Assembly (NCBI GenBank): GCA_945897915.1
Contig: CAMDGB010000021.1
Coordinates: forward strand, 1 to 39,186
From: Chryseobacterium gleum
Lineage (GTDB): Bacteria; Bacteroidota; Bacteroidia; Flavobacteriales; Flavobacteriaceae
Direction of reading: 5' to 3'
DNA length: 39,186 nucleotides
The notes under the pieces were generated by a model. That model was given only the letters and a program-made list of their open reading frames with translations, did no database searches and had not been told where the DNA came from. Each line of letters opens with the position of its first letter. Position 1 is the first letter of the stretch. This document shows, one piece after another, positions 24,673 through 32,769 of the stretch. A program made the translations under genes and the position numbers.

Positions 24673-27405
24673 TTACTTTTTACTTTTCTTCTCCTTAACA
24701 AACAACCCAGCGGTATATTTCTCATACAACTCAAACAAAAACTCCATGCGTTTGGCTTCGCTGGTGAAGGCTTGTTTGCTGTAGGCGGCATCAACGGCTT
24801 TGTCTAGTTCGTTGTGGGCTTTTACTAAAGCGGGTGGCATGGTTAATGGATTGTATAAATCTGCTAATGAACTAGTAGGGAAAGAAGCTCTAACATCTAA
24901 AACAGTTTGTGCTTTTTCTTCTATAGTTTTTATTTGTTTTTCAGATGGATTCTCTGGCCAAGGATAGTTGTTGTACACAATATCTTTTGAATATCTGAAG
25001 TCACTTTTCAATCTACCACATGTAGTTTTAACCCAAGCCATATGCATGATTGAATTAAGAATTCCAAAATGAAATAAACTTGCATTTGGGATCGATTGGC
25101 AAGTATCACTTACAATAAAATCTTTAGAAAAAAATCCAATTGGTATGTAACTTCTGTTTTCAGAAGTAGTTCTTGGAACTAATAAAAAATCATCTTTTGG
25201 TTGAGTAACTTGTCTAAATAAGTTATGATATTTATAATCACGAGTTGATGCTGCTACACTTTCACTTCTGAATTTTTTCACAGCTTCAATTCTTTGAAGA
25301 ATCATGGGGCAATTTTTCAATTCATTAGGATTTGCATCAACCAACCAAATACACCATCTTTTTTCACCGTTTAAATATTCTCTGGCACTTAAAAAAGGTT
25401 TAATAAATTTACCAGCATTAGGCTCTTTGATTAAAAAATCTATTTTCTCTTCATTACTAAGTATATAGAAACCTCCATCTGTAGGCTTACTACCATACAT
25501 CATTTTTGGTACATTACATATTGGAGTATTTCTATTTTCAATTAATATATCTTTTGCATCAACTAAATACGGATTAATATTTTTAACTTTTAGTTCGTGA
25601 GCTTCACCTTTTATATCTTCGTAATCAAATATATACTTGTTATTTGTGTCAAAATTTGCAAAACCAATAATTACACAATATACTGCTGCATTTCCTTTTG
25701 CTTCATTATTCCATTTAAATGTACGATGTGCAAAATGAATTTTAATATTAAAATTACTCAATAAGTTACTCCATAAAATCCCTACTTGTTCGCCTTGAAC
25801 AACAGAATTTGTTGAAACAAAAGCAGCCTTTATTTTTGTATCTAAAATATATTTTGATGCTTTGTAATACCATGCTGTAACATAGTCCATAACACCTGCA
25901 GCTTTTATTCCTTGCATAACAAAATGTAAGTCTTTTTTTTGCTCTTCACTTTGCATATGATGTCCTAAAAAAGGTGGATTTCCAATAATATGCGTAAGTT
26001 CTTTTTTTGGAACTACTTCTTCCCAATCAACCCTTAAAGCATTCCCATGAACAATTTTAGCCGATTTTTTCAAGGGTAAACGGGCGAAGTATTGTCCAAA
26101 TTCATTGCTAATCATCATGTTCATTTGATGGTCAATTAACCACATAGCTACTTCGGCAATACGAGCTGGAAATTCTTCGTATTCAATGCCGTACATCATA
26201 TCTACATCCAGGAGCATTATTTCTCGAACATCAAGAACTCCTTGCCCTGATTTGTATAAAGCTCGTAAAATTTCTAATTCTAATAATCGTAATTCACGGT
26301 AGGTAATCACTAAGAAATTCCCACAACCACAAGCGGGGTCTAAGAATTTGAGTTGGCTAATCTTTTTATGGAATTCGGGTAGTTTGTTTTTATTTCCTTT
26401 GATACTTTCAAATTCTGCCCACAATTCATCTAAAAACAACGGCTTAATTAGTTTTAAGATATTGCTTTCACTGGTGTAATGTGCTCCTAAGTTTCTACGT
26501 TCTTTAGGATTCATGACACTTTGAAACATGGAACCAAAAATAGCTGGTGAAATTTTACTCCAATCAATGTAACAACAATCTAACAAGGCTTGGCGCATTT
26601 TGCTATCAAAACTTGCCATGGGTAAAATTTCTTCAAACAGTTTACCGTTCACATACGGAAAGTCATTCAATTGCTCGTCTAAGTTTTTGAATCGTTTGTC
26701 TTTTGCCGTGTTTAACACCTGGAACAATTCTTGAATTTTTGAAGCTAAATCACTTCCATCTTCAGCGGTTCTATGTTCTATGAAATCTTGAAATTGTTGC
26801 TTATCAAAAATAGTAGTGTCTTCAGCAAACAAACAGAATAAAATTCGAACCAAATATACTTCTAATGGATGTCCTTCATACCCAATTTCTTCTAATCGGT
26901 CGTGCAATTTCCCCATTAGTTCCGCTGCTTTGATATTAGCTGGGTCTTGCTCTTTGTATGTTTTCTTTTGATAACCTAAAAGATAGCCAAAACTTTGTAC
27001 ATTAAGTACTAGTTCGTCAATAGTGAATTCTAATGTCGTTTGCTCTTCGGTATCGTGTAATCTGAAAATATGGAAATCGCATACCAAAACGTATTTTGGC
27101 AATTCGTTTTGTTTTAATCCGTGTGTATAATCAATGGCTTGTTGAAATGCTTTGTCTAGGTTTTTACCACGACTTTTCATTTCTACTAAGATAGTTCCTT
27201 TCCAAAGTAAATCGATATACCCATCGGCATCTGATAGTTTTTTTACTCGGTGTTCAAAGGTTCCAATCTTTTTACGGGTGATTCCAAAAACATCAAAAAA
27301 AGCGTCTAAAAATGGTTTTGCATCCGCTTCTTCATTGGTGGTATCTTTCCATTCTTTGGAAAATTTAATTGCTCTGTCTTTGATTTCGTTCCAACTTAAT
27401 GCCAT
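24673..27405 (-). CDS. MmeI-like type IIL restriction-modification enzyme
   Basis: 910 residues in one chain. The N-terminus carries a PD-(D/E)XK nuclease (D65-x9-E75-x-K77 in YIDLLWKGTILVEMKSRG). A helical spacer follows, then LGAHYTSESNILKLI, and the N6-adenine methyltransferase core: motif I FLDPACGCGNFL (about 355-365) and motif IV IGNPPF (474-479). The C-terminus holds a target-recognition region (PKMMYGSKPTDGGFYIL, VSDTCQSIPN) and a helical tail. This matches MmeI: methylates one strand and cuts about 20 nt away. It starts 3 nt after the AbiEii-like gene ends, so cotranscription is very likely. Confidence 0.9.
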   Translation of the reverse strand: MALSWNEIKDRAIKFSKEWKDTTNEEADAKPFLDAFFDVFGITRKKIGTFEHRVKKLSDADGYIDLLWKGTILVEMKSRGKNLDKAFQQAIDYTHGLKQNELPKYVLVCDFHIFRLHDTEEQTTLEFTIDELVLNVQSFGYLLGYQKKTYKEQDPANIKAAELMGKLHDRLEEIGYEGHPLEVYLVRILFCLFAEDTTIFDKQQFQDFIEHRTAEDGSDLASKIQELFQVLNTAKDKRFKNLDEQLNDFPYVNGKLFEEILPMASFDSKMRQALLDCCYIDWSKISPAIFGSMFQSVMNPKERRNLGAHYTSESNILKLIKPLFLDELWAEFESIKGNKNKLPEFHKKISQLKFLDPACGCGNFLVITYRELRLLELEILRALYKSGQGVLDVREIMLLDVDMMYGIEYEEFPARIAEVAMWLIDHQMNMMISNEFGQYFARLPLKKSAKIVHGNALRVDWEEVVPKKELTHIIGNPPFLGHHMQSEEQKKDLHFVMQGIKAAGVMDYVTAWYYKASKYILDTKIKAAFVSTNSVVQGEQVGILWSNLLSNFNIKIHFAHRTFKWNNEAKGNAAVYCVIIGFANFDTNNKYIFDYEDIKGEAHELKVKNINPYLVDAKDILIENRNTPICNVPKMMYGSKPTDGGFYILSNEEKIDFLIKEPNAGKFIKPFLSAREYLNGEKRWCIWLVDANPNELKNCPMILQRIEAVKKFRSESVAASTRDYKYHNLFRQVTQPKDDFLLVPRTTSENRSYIPIGFFSKDFIVSDTCQSIPNASLFHFGILNSIMHMAWVKTTCGRLKSDFRYSKDIVYNNYPWPENPSEKQIKTIEEKAQTVLDVRASFPTSSLADLYNPLTMPPALVKAHNELDKAVDAAYSKQAFTSEAKRMEFLFELYEKYTAGLFVKEKKSKK

Positions 27406-27408
27406 TTC

Positions 27409-28458
27409 CTATTTGTTTAATTGTAAAGCTTTATACCAATAATAAAAAGCTTCTGGGTTGTTCTTTTTTAATTTATTTAATTTATTGTATTGCAGGTCTT
27501 CGATACTCCAGTCTTTTATTTCGAGTGGATTTGTAAATCGAACTTTTGTAACTTCTTCCTCATTTTGTAGTAATTGGGTTAGATAGGCCACTTTTGCTGC
27601 TGCTGTTATTGCCTGGTCTATATTGAATTGTTCAATAGGGAAGTTAGTGAAATTGGTAATGCCCTTTTGTAATTGTTTGAAGTCTGCTAATTTTTCATTT
27701 CTTTCGGCTAGGGTATAGCACGCTTGCCAGGTATCTTCTAGTACTTCTTTAGCGGTTATGTCTAATTTTCGGAAACCTATTTCTTCTTGGACTACTTTGT
27801 TGTAGCTGTTTTTTACTACAGTTAAATCAGTCATGTTATCGAATAGAAAAGCGATGTCGTATAGTTGTTTTATTATTTCTGCTGGTCTGTTTTTACTATA
27901 TAGTATTCCGGTTGTTTTAGGGGCGAATGCTGTTAGCTTGTCGCCAAGAATAGCATCAAATGTTGGCATAGTTATAGTAACCTCATCACCAGATGTGATT
28001 AGCCATGGGTGCTTTATTGGAACTTCTTGCGTTTCGGGATAGGGATTGGGTGTGTAGAGTAGGTCTAACAAAATAGGTTCTATATTGTCATCTACGACAC
28101 TTTTATAATAGGCTTTGAAATGACCTATTGGTGCATCGGGTGTGTGTTTACGGTTGTTGTCGTCTTCCCAACTCAAGAATATTTTATCGTCCACTATTTT
28201 TTGTAAAACTGCGGTTATTTCTTTTTCGGAATGTTCTGTTATTATATCGATGTCGATTGAAAATCGTTTTGGTTTTTCGGTTGCTAAGACTAAAGCCGTA
28301 CCGCCTTTGAATGTAAAGTTTAAACCGTTTATTTGTAATTGTTCCAATAGTGTTAGTGCCCAAATTACTTTTTCAATTAATTTGGCATCGCTATGTTTTC
28401 CTAACTTTCTTTTTAAGTTAAGAATCCAATTAGTTGTATGTGTTTCGTTATTTATCAT
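27409..28458 (-). CDS. AbiEii/AbiGii-type nucleotidyltransferase toxin
   Basis: 349 residues. FTFKGGTALVLATE (G-G-T-A-L) and KRFSIDIDII (D-x-D) form the nucleotidyltransferase active site of the AbiEii toxin family, followed by ITMPTFDAILGDKLTAFAPK, a conserved AbiEii block. In studied AbiE systems the toxin binds GTP and inhibits growth. It follows its partner antitoxin (28482-29207) with a 23-bp operator between them and is followed after 3 nt by the MmeI-like gene. A role in abortive infection is inferred from the family. Confidence 0.9.
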   Translation of the reverse strand: MINNETHTTNWILNLKRKLGKHSDAKLIEKVIWALTLLEQLQINGLNFTFKGGTALVLATEKPKRFSIDIDIITEHSEKEITAVLQKIVDDKIFLSWEDDNNRKHTPDAPIGHFKAYYKSVVDDNIEPILLDLLYTPNPYPETQEVPIKHPWLITSGDEVTITMPTFDAILGDKLTAFAPKTTGILYSKNRPAEIIKQLYDIAFLFDNMTDLTVVKNSYNKVVQEEIGFRKLDITAKEVLEDTWQACYTLAERNEKLADFKQLQKGITNFTNFPIEQFNIDQAITAAAKVAYLTQLLQNEEEVTKVRFTNPLEIKDWSIEDLQYNKLNKLKKNNPEAFYYWYKALQLNK

Positions 28459-28468
28459 TTATACTATT

Positions 28469-28491
28469 GGCAAAAACGGCTTTATTTTGCC
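28469..28491 (-). promoter_or_regulatory. Second AbiE-type operator, overlapping the antitoxin stop
   Basis: GGCAAAA (28469-28475), nine bases, TTTTGCC (28485-28491). This is the same inverted repeat and spacing as at 29260-29282. It covers the antitoxin stop codon (28482-28484) and ends 10 nt before the toxin ATG at 28458. Confidence 0.6.
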
Positions 28492-29207
28492 GAAATTATA
28501 TTGGTTTGTTTTTTAATTTCAGCTTCGCGATTTCTTCTCGATGCGTAGCGTTTCATTTTTGATTCGTTGATGTTGTATTTGTCAAATGCACTTTTGAAAA
28601 TAAATTCGAGTTCGCCTTGCTGTGCTGCAAATAGTTCATCGTCTGCTACGATGTCAACCAAAATTTTTTCTAATGTTGGCACATTGATGTTGTTCCATTT
28701 TTGAATGGGTGCTTCTGAATTTAGGTTTTTGATGATTATGGCATTATCTAAAGCTCCTATGTATCGTTCGATTGTTTTTTCGTCTGGATTGATGAAAACA
28801 TTTGGGAGGTTGGTATTGAGTTGGTTGAATACTTGTTCACTCGCTACTTTTTCTACTTCTACAATCGTAAAATTTTTAAAGGTTTGATGCCGCATTAGAT
28901 CATTCAACCAGGCGCTTTCCCAAACGCAATACTTTACAAATGGGAATGTTTTGTTTATGACAGCTGCTATTTTAACTAGTTTATTGTTTAGATGCGGTTG
29001 AAATGTTTCTTCATTTCCTAAGGCATACATACCTCTTGAAAGGGAATGGATAATGCCTTTCTTTTGTAAAATAGACAAATAAATATTGATGGTATTGTCT
29101 GTCCAATTGGCAAAATCTTTTTTGATTAGCACCAATAGTTCTTCCCTAGAGATTTTGTCTCTACTTTCAAAATATTTATTTATTTGATTTTCTATTGTGA
29201 CACTCAT
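28482..29207 (-). CDS. AbiEi-like antitoxin (DUF6577-like)
   Basis: 241 residues. The N-terminal 60 residues form a winged helix (ISREELLVLIKKDFANWTDN, INIYLSILQKKGIIHSLSRG MYALG), as in AbiEi antitoxins that bind operators; the C-terminal part (VEKVASEQVFNQLNTNLPNV, VPTLEKILVDIVADDEL) resembles the DUF6577 / AbiEi antitoxin core. The C-terminus is basic (KMKRYASRRNREAEIKKQ). It is the first gene of a run continuing with toxin, restriction-modification, SIR2, HerA and PIN genes. Two identical operator-type repeats suggest it represses its own promoter, as AbiEi does. Confidence 0.85.
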   Translation of the reverse strand: MSVTIENQINKYFESRDKISREELLVLIKKDFANWTDNTINIYLSILQKKGIIHSLSRGMYALGNEETFQPHLNNKLVKIAAVINKTFPFVKYCVWESAWLNDLMRHQTFKNFTIVEVEKVASEQVFNQLNTNLPNVFINPDEKTIERYIGALDNAIIIKNLNSEAPIQKWNNINVPTLEKILVDIVADDELFAAQQGELEFIFKSAFDKYNINESKMKRYASRRNREAEIKKQTNIISAK

Positions 29208-29224
29208 TTTTTGCTTATTTTAAG

Positions 29225-29232
29225 CAAAGTTA
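29225..29232 (-). promoter_or_regulatory. -7 promoter box of the AbiE-led operon
   Basis: TAACTTTG on the minus strand, an exact match to the Bacteroidetes TAnnTTTG element, 17 nt before the antitoxin ATG. A leader of about ten bases would result. No -33 TTG at the usual distance is clear. It lies just downstream of the operator at 29260-29282. Confidence 0.5.
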
Positions 29233-29259
29233 ACTCTTTTTTTTGAATTATATAAAATT

Positions 29260-29282
29260 GGCAAAAATATTTATATTTTGCC
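29260..29282 (-). promoter_or_regulatory. AbiE-type operator upstream of antitoxin
   Basis: GGCAAAA (29260-29266), nine bases, TTTTGCC (29276-29282), preceded by TT and followed by G as at the second copy. It lies about 30 nt upstream of the -7 box, where a repressor would block polymerase. Confidence 0.6.
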
Positions 29283-29417
29283 GTTTTTATATTTGTTAAT
29301 TGGTTTGGGTTTGTTTGTTTTGTTGGTTATAGTTTTTATTTTTTAATTTGATTTAGAACTGATTACTAATCAGTGTAATCATGGTTTTTTAATTTAATCT
29401 ATAACTTTTCTTTTAGC

Positions 29418-29675
29418 TTACTCTTCTGTAAATAATTCTCCAATAAATGCTAACTGAATTTTAAGATTGTCAATTGTAATTGGATTTTGATCTTTTACGA
29501 ATTCATTTATATCATTGATTATTAAATTTTTAGTTTTTAGTTCTGTTTCAGGATTTTCAAAAGGTAATTTAGCAGAAGTTATTAAATGATATAGTTCACC
29601 CTGAAGTTTTTTTCTAACATCTTGATTGTTGGTAGCTATAAGTTTTGCAATCCTTTCTAAAACTTCTTTTTTCAT
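29418..29675 (-). CDS. Small helical protein, unknown
   Basis: 85 residues, acidic/helical: ERIAKLIATNNQDVRKKLQG at the start and IDNLKIQLAFIGELFTEE at the end. No recognised family and no signal peptide or membrane segment. It follows 29714-30052 with a 38-nt gap on the same strand, so the two may form a pair. Length, spacing and defence-island setting would suit a toxin-antitoxin pair, but no toxin motif is seen. Confidence 0.5.
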   Translation of the reverse strand: MKKEVLERIAKLIATNNQDVRKKLQGELYHLITSAKLPFENPETELKTKNLIINDINEFVKDQNPITIDNLKIQLAFIGELFTEE

Positions 29676-29713
29676 AATTTATTTAATTATTTGCGTTAAA
29701 ACTCTTTTAGTTT

Positions 29714-30052
29714 TTAATTTCTGTATTCTTTCAAAAATTCTATGAATAATTCAGTTACTTTTTTAAGGTTTTCATGCTCCTCAAAGTTGTGTTTAAAAAT
29801 AGTTTTTGTGTTAAAGCTTTCAATTCTTTGTAAAAACAATTCTCCATTATCAAACTCGGAAAACATTAATTTAATTTGAAATTTAATATTATATAATAAT
29901 TCTAATTGAGTACTATATTCTGAATTATTGCCATTAATTGTATCTTCATAAATATCGTTAGATATAGAATAATCAAATTCGACTAACTTAATGTTATTAA
30001 GTTGCTCTAAAAAAGACTCTGCTTTCTTGGTAAAAAAAATAGTTGGTTTCAT
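29714..30052 (-). CDS. Small soluble protein, unknown
   Basis: 112 residues beginning MKPTIFFTKKAESFLEQLNN, with LELLYNIKFQIKLMFSEFDN in the middle and LKKVTELFIEFLKEYRN at the end. Mixed beta/helical and acidic, no export signal. I recognise no family. It precedes 29418-29675 on the same strand. Confidence 0.5.
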   Translation of the reverse strand: MKPTIFFTKKAESFLEQLNNIKLVEFDYSISNDIYEDTINGNNSEYSTQLELLYNIKFQIKLMFSEFDNGELFLQRIESFNTKTIFKHNFEEHENLKKVTELFIEFLKEYRN

Positions 30053-30184
30053 AAAAAGTTTATTTAAATGTTTTTTTTAGTAACGTGTTAATAATGTAGG
30101 CTAAATAGTTAATATCATAAATGCTATTTTACTTTTTGTAGTTTAATGATTATATCTTTTTAGGTTAATTGAACTCTTATTGCA

Positions 30185-30235
30185 AATCCTAGCTATCTGC
30201 TCGGTAGCGGAGATTTTAGCGATAGTTTTGCTTAT
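30185..30235. repeat. Flavobacterial interspersed repeat
   Basis: AATCCTAGCTATCTGCTCGG and TAGCGGAGATTTTAGCGATA follow each other. This is the AGCTATC...AGCGGAGATTTTAGCG type found between genes in many Flavobacterium genomes. It lies at the 3' end of the FRG-domain gene. Confidence 0.45.
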
Positions 30236-31251
30236 TATATTAGTCCGTTCAATGTTGATTCTTTAATTTTTCTTGCTTCGTCATTTAGGTCAGGATAAAT
30301 AAAACTTTTATTGATTTTGAAGCGAACATCAATTTTTCGTCTTAGATATTCGGCAAGATCTTTATGAATGTTGAAGCAGTCAAAAGGCGTCAATGCTAAA
30401 TTCCAGCCGTCTTTGTTAAGGTCAGTATTAAATATGTCTTCAAGTGTTTTTTGGCTGAAAGGATTGAAAATAAAAAGTCCTTCCTGGGGAATGATATTTT
30501 GATTATATATTGAAGTAAATGGTTTTTTAGTTCTAATAATTAAATTTCCAGATGGTCTTATTTCTCCTGATGATTCTCCTTTTCGTTCAAAGTCCGAAAT
30601 GTAAAAAATGCCATTGGATTTTGGATTTCCATTATTGTCTCCAAAATTATTGAATGATTTTATTTCAGGGTAAAGCTCTTTTGGTATAAAGTCAATGATG
30701 TTTAGTAATTCCTTTTTGTATTTTCTTTTATTTATGCGATAAACAGAAAAGTATTCATCAATTTTTTCTTTAGGTTCTTCTTTCTTTTTTAGCCCTTCTG
30801 TAGCAAAGAAAAATGCAACATTATTGTTGTAGGTCCAATCCATTAACGGAGTAGGTGCTCCATAATGTTGAAGTAAGCTTAAAATTGGAAATTCCCTGTC
30901 ACTCCTTGAGTAGTTATATAGTTTAAAAACCTTATTTATTAAAGTATTTTCATTTGCTTTGTCGACTAAGTCGCTAATGAAATCAATATAATTTTTATTT
31001 GCCCATTGATTCATTTCGTTAGAAATCCAAAGTCGTTGAGATGATGTCAAGAGTTTATACTTTGCTTCTGTCATACCTCTGTAAATCCAAGCTGTTGCGT
31101 CAATTTCAGACTCTTCTTTTTCTTCGTCTTGCACGTCTTTGAACCATTTGTCAAGGGCTGTTTTAGTATTAATCACAAAGCTTTCTTTCTGTCCGTTACT
31201 GAAGAATTTTCGTTTATGGTCAAGATCTATATATGTAGGTAATTCAGCCAT
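30235..31251 (-). CDS. FRG-domain protein
   Basis: 338 residues. The FRG domain opens with AWIYRGM (residues about 55-60) and has the diagnostic block SLLQHYGAPTPLMDWTYNNN followed by VAFFFATEG. The final third includes LIIRTKKPFTSIYNQNIIPQ EGLFIFNP, as in other FRG proteins. The family's activity is not established, but it is common in defence islands, where ADP-ribosyl-like or nuclease-like roles have been suggested. A MALKPG peptide gene lies 63 nt upstream (31315-31455). Confidence 0.85.
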   Translation of the reverse strand: MAELPTYIDLDHKRKFFSNGQKESFVINTKTALDKWFKDVQDEEKEESEIDATAWIYRGMTEAKYKLLTSSQRLWISNEMNQWANKNYIDFISDLVDKANENTLINKVFKLYNYSRSDREFPILSLLQHYGAPTPLMDWTYNNNVAFFFATEGLKKKEEPKEKIDEYFSVYRINKRKYKKELLNIIDFIPKELYPEIKSFNNFGDNNGNPKSNGIFYISDFERKGESSGEIRPSGNLIIRTKKPFTSIYNQNIIPQEGLFIFNPFSQKTLEDIFNTDLNKDGWNLALTPFDCFNIHKDLAEYLRRKIDVRFKINKSFIYPDLNDEARKIKESTLNGLI

Positions 31252-31314
31252 TGAATGTCTATTTTAAAATTATTAGTAATAGTTTATTTACGAAATAAAC
31301 GTTAATTAAAATCC

Positions 31315-31455
31315 CTATTTTTTTGTTGTTGATTTAGATGGTTTTAATGATGGGGTATTCCCAGGTGTTTTTTTATTATCACGTTGACGTTGGTCTGGTT
31401 TTCCTGTTGATGTTGCTGTTCTTTTTGGTCCTGGTTTGATTGCTTGTGTGGTCAT
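31315..31455 (-). CDS. Basic Pro/Lys/Thr-rich peptide, copy A
   Basis: 46 residues beginning MTTQAIKPGPKRTATSTGKP and continuing DQRQRDNKKTPGNTPSLKPS before KSTTKK. Basic, disordered-looking, no membrane segment. It is homologous to copies B and C and to the relic at 19063-19191, differing mainly in its first residues (MTTQAI instead of MAL). It is 63 nt upstream of the FRG gene on the same strand. Its own leader lacks the clear CCCGCTCGT...CGTTCG repeat. Function unknown. Confidence 0.7.
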   Translation of the reverse strand: MTTQAIKPGPKRTATSTGKPDQRQRDNKKTPGNTPSLKPSKSTTKK

Positions 31456-31525
31456 ATGTTTTTATTTTTAATATTGGTTAAGCATGGATTACAAAACCGC
31501 GCCATAAGGTTAATTTCTTTTGATT

Positions 31526-32227
31526 TTATATAGTTACTAGTTCTGCTAGTTTTTTAACAATATTTTCCATAGTATCTTCACTAGTATCTAAACCATTTCT
31601 TGAACCTAATAGTGGACTTACATCACGTAAATCTTCATATGTAGTATTGTGAACTATCGGTACAAGCTGGTCGCGGGCTAGTAAGGCTGATAATTCTTTA
31701 TCAGCAACACCTTCATTTTGAATTCTTTTTAAAAAATTAGGTGTGACTAAAACAATTCCAATTTTTGACTTTACTAATCCTTTGTCAATTTCTCGAAGAA
31801 AAGATGTTCCTAGGGGTATATCTTTTTCGCTAAACCATACTGAAACTCCGCTTGATTCAAGTAAATCGTGTAATTCTTTTGCTGATTCTTTCCTATCATC
31901 CCATGCGTGACAAAGAAAAATATCTCTAAGATCAGGTTTTTCAGCTCTCTGTTCAACAATTTTCCTTACTGGAGTTAATGTTTTAATTTCTATAGGAGTG
32001 TAATAGATTGATGAACCTGACTTTGACCAATTTGCTTTTTGGGTTCTTCCTTTGCTGACGTTATAGTTCCCAGAAGATGATGAACCTCTTGATGAAGAAT
32101 ATGAGTCATAGTATGAAGGATAAGAAGTGTAAGAACTATATCCTCGAGATTTGTATCTGCAAACAGGACAATTTTCCGCACCACTGGCAGTTCTATGTCC
32201 ATTTACTGGAGCTGTACATCTTGACAT
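31526..32227 (-). CDS. TIR-domain protein with Cys/His knuckle N-terminus
   Basis: 233 residues. Residues 4-23 hold C4-x6-H11-x8-C20-x2-C23 (CTAPVNGHRTASGAENCPVC), a zinc-knuckle-like motif. A Ser/Tyr-rich linker follows (YSSYTSYPSYYDSYSSSRGS). The TIR domain spans about 100-230: DIFLCHAWDD, VSVWFSEKDIPLG, KSKIGIVLVTPNFL, and VADKELSALL with E178 placed as the catalytic glutamate of NAD+-cleaving TIRs. I infer an NADase effector or signal-producing enzyme whose zinc-like module senses a ligand. Peptide copy B is 38 nt upstream. Confidence 0.85.
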   Translation of the reverse strand: MSRCTAPVNGHRTASGAENCPVCRYKSRGYSSYTSYPSYYDSYSSSRGSSSSGNYNVSKGRTQKANWSKSGSSIYYTPIEIKTLTPVRKIVEQRAEKPDLRDIFLCHAWDDRKESAKELHDLLESSGVSVWFSEKDIPLGTSFLREIDKGLVKSKIGIVLVTPNFLKRIQNEGVADKELSALLARDQLVPIVHNTTYEDLRDVSPLLGSRNGLDTSEDTMENIVKKLAELVTI

Positions 32228-32265
32228 GTAAAAGTTTTTTAATTATTTAATTGTTGGTATGTTTA

Positions 32266-32403
32266 TTAATTCTTTTTTTTTGTTGTTGATTTTGATGGTT
32301 TTAACGAAGGTGTATTGCCTGGTGTTCCTTTATTATCTCTTTGACGTTGATCAGGTTTTCCTGTTGAAGTTGCTGTTCTTTTTGGTCCTGGTTTTAGTGC
32401 CAT
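32266..32403 (-). CDS. Basic Pro/Lys/Thr-rich peptide, copy B
   Basis: 45 residues starting MALKPGPKRTATSTGKPDQR, followed by QRDNKGTPGNTPSLKPSKST and TKKKN. It differs from copy C at only a few residues after position 25. It lies 38 nt upstream of the TIR-domain gene and 37 nt downstream of leader repeat 32440-32478. No family known. Confidence 0.75.
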   Translation of the reverse strand: MALKPGPKRTATSTGKPDQRQRDNKGTPGNTPSLKPSKSTTKKKN

Positions 32404-32424
32404 AATATTGTTATTTTGTATTTA

Positions 32425-32613
32425 TTAATTTACTAAAATTATATACGAACGCGAAGGGATTCGCGAACGAGCGGGGGGCTCAAAGCCTGATGATGTTTTC
32501 ATGCTTTCTGAAATTTTCAAATAAAAATTTCCGTTCTCACTTTTCTTGATTTCATAAAAGTAAGTCCTGTTTCCATTTGTGATTTTGTTACTGTAAATTT
32601 CTTTGTCTTTCAT
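32425..32613 (-). CDS. PUR-like (DUF3276-like) short protein truncated into repeat
   Basis: I choose the ATG at 32613 (MKDKEIYSNKITNGNRTYFY). The longer frame starting at 32640 adds residues that do not fit the family. Residues 1-40 resemble the Bacteroidetes PUR-domain DUF3276 proteins (KEIYS-x-K-x-x-x-G-x-RTYF-[FY]-[DE]-[IV]-K...YL-x-I-[ST]-ES). The C-terminal residues (SSGFEPPARSRIPSRSYII) are encoded by the leader repeat at 32440-32478, so the second half of the PUR fold is missing and the tail is repeat-derived. Whether it is functional is open. Confidence 0.5.
   Translation of the reverse strand: MKDKEIYSNKITNGNRTYFYEIKKSENGNFYLKISESMKTSSGFEPPARSRIPSRSYIILVN
32440..32478 (-). repeat. 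Leader repeat upstream of peptide copy B
   Basis: Minus-strand CCCGCTCGTTCGCGAATCCC, then TTCGCGTTCGTATATAATTT. CGCGAA and TTCGCG pair around TCCC. The same repeat lies at 35797-35836 and, decayed, at 19230-19261. It is also the coding end of the PUR-like frame. Confidence 0.7.
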
Positions 32614-32614
32614 T

Positions 32615-32695
32615 TTAATACTTTGTTGCAATGTCTTCAACTGTAATACTGATGCCAGAACCGTATGTTTCTTTCATTTTGCCTTCACTTTTCAT
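32615..32695 (-). CDS. Possible 26-residue leader peptide
   Basis: From an ATG at 32695 the frame reads MKSEGKMKETYGSGISITVE DIATKY and stops 1 nt before the PUR-like ATG. Close spacing suggests translational coupling, or it is a relic. No known family. Confidence 0.2.
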   Translation of the reverse strand: MKSEGKMKETYGSGISITVEDIATKY

Positions 32696-32701
32696 GTACA
32701 A

Positions 32702-32733
32702 AAGCGACTTTCAGTAATTCTTGAAAGCCGCTA
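32702..32733 (-). terminator. Terminator after cysteine-repeat lipoprotein
   Basis: On the minus strand GCGGCTTTCA pairs with TGAAAGTCGC (one mismatch) around AGAATTAC, followed by TTTTG. It lies just after the end of 32770-33414. Confidence 0.6.
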
Positions 32734-32769
32734 TTGCTAGAAACTGCGGTTGTAGTTAGTTTTAAAAAG

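Noticed and set aside
24663..24794. 44-residue N-terminal extension of the SIR2 gene
   Set aside because: It lies inside the 3' end of the MmeI-like gene and does not resemble SIR2; the ATG at 24662 gives the normal SIR2 start.
31990..32202. 70-residue minus-strand frame within the TIR gene
   Set aside because: Overlaps the Ser/Tyr-rich linker of the TIR-domain protein in another frame.
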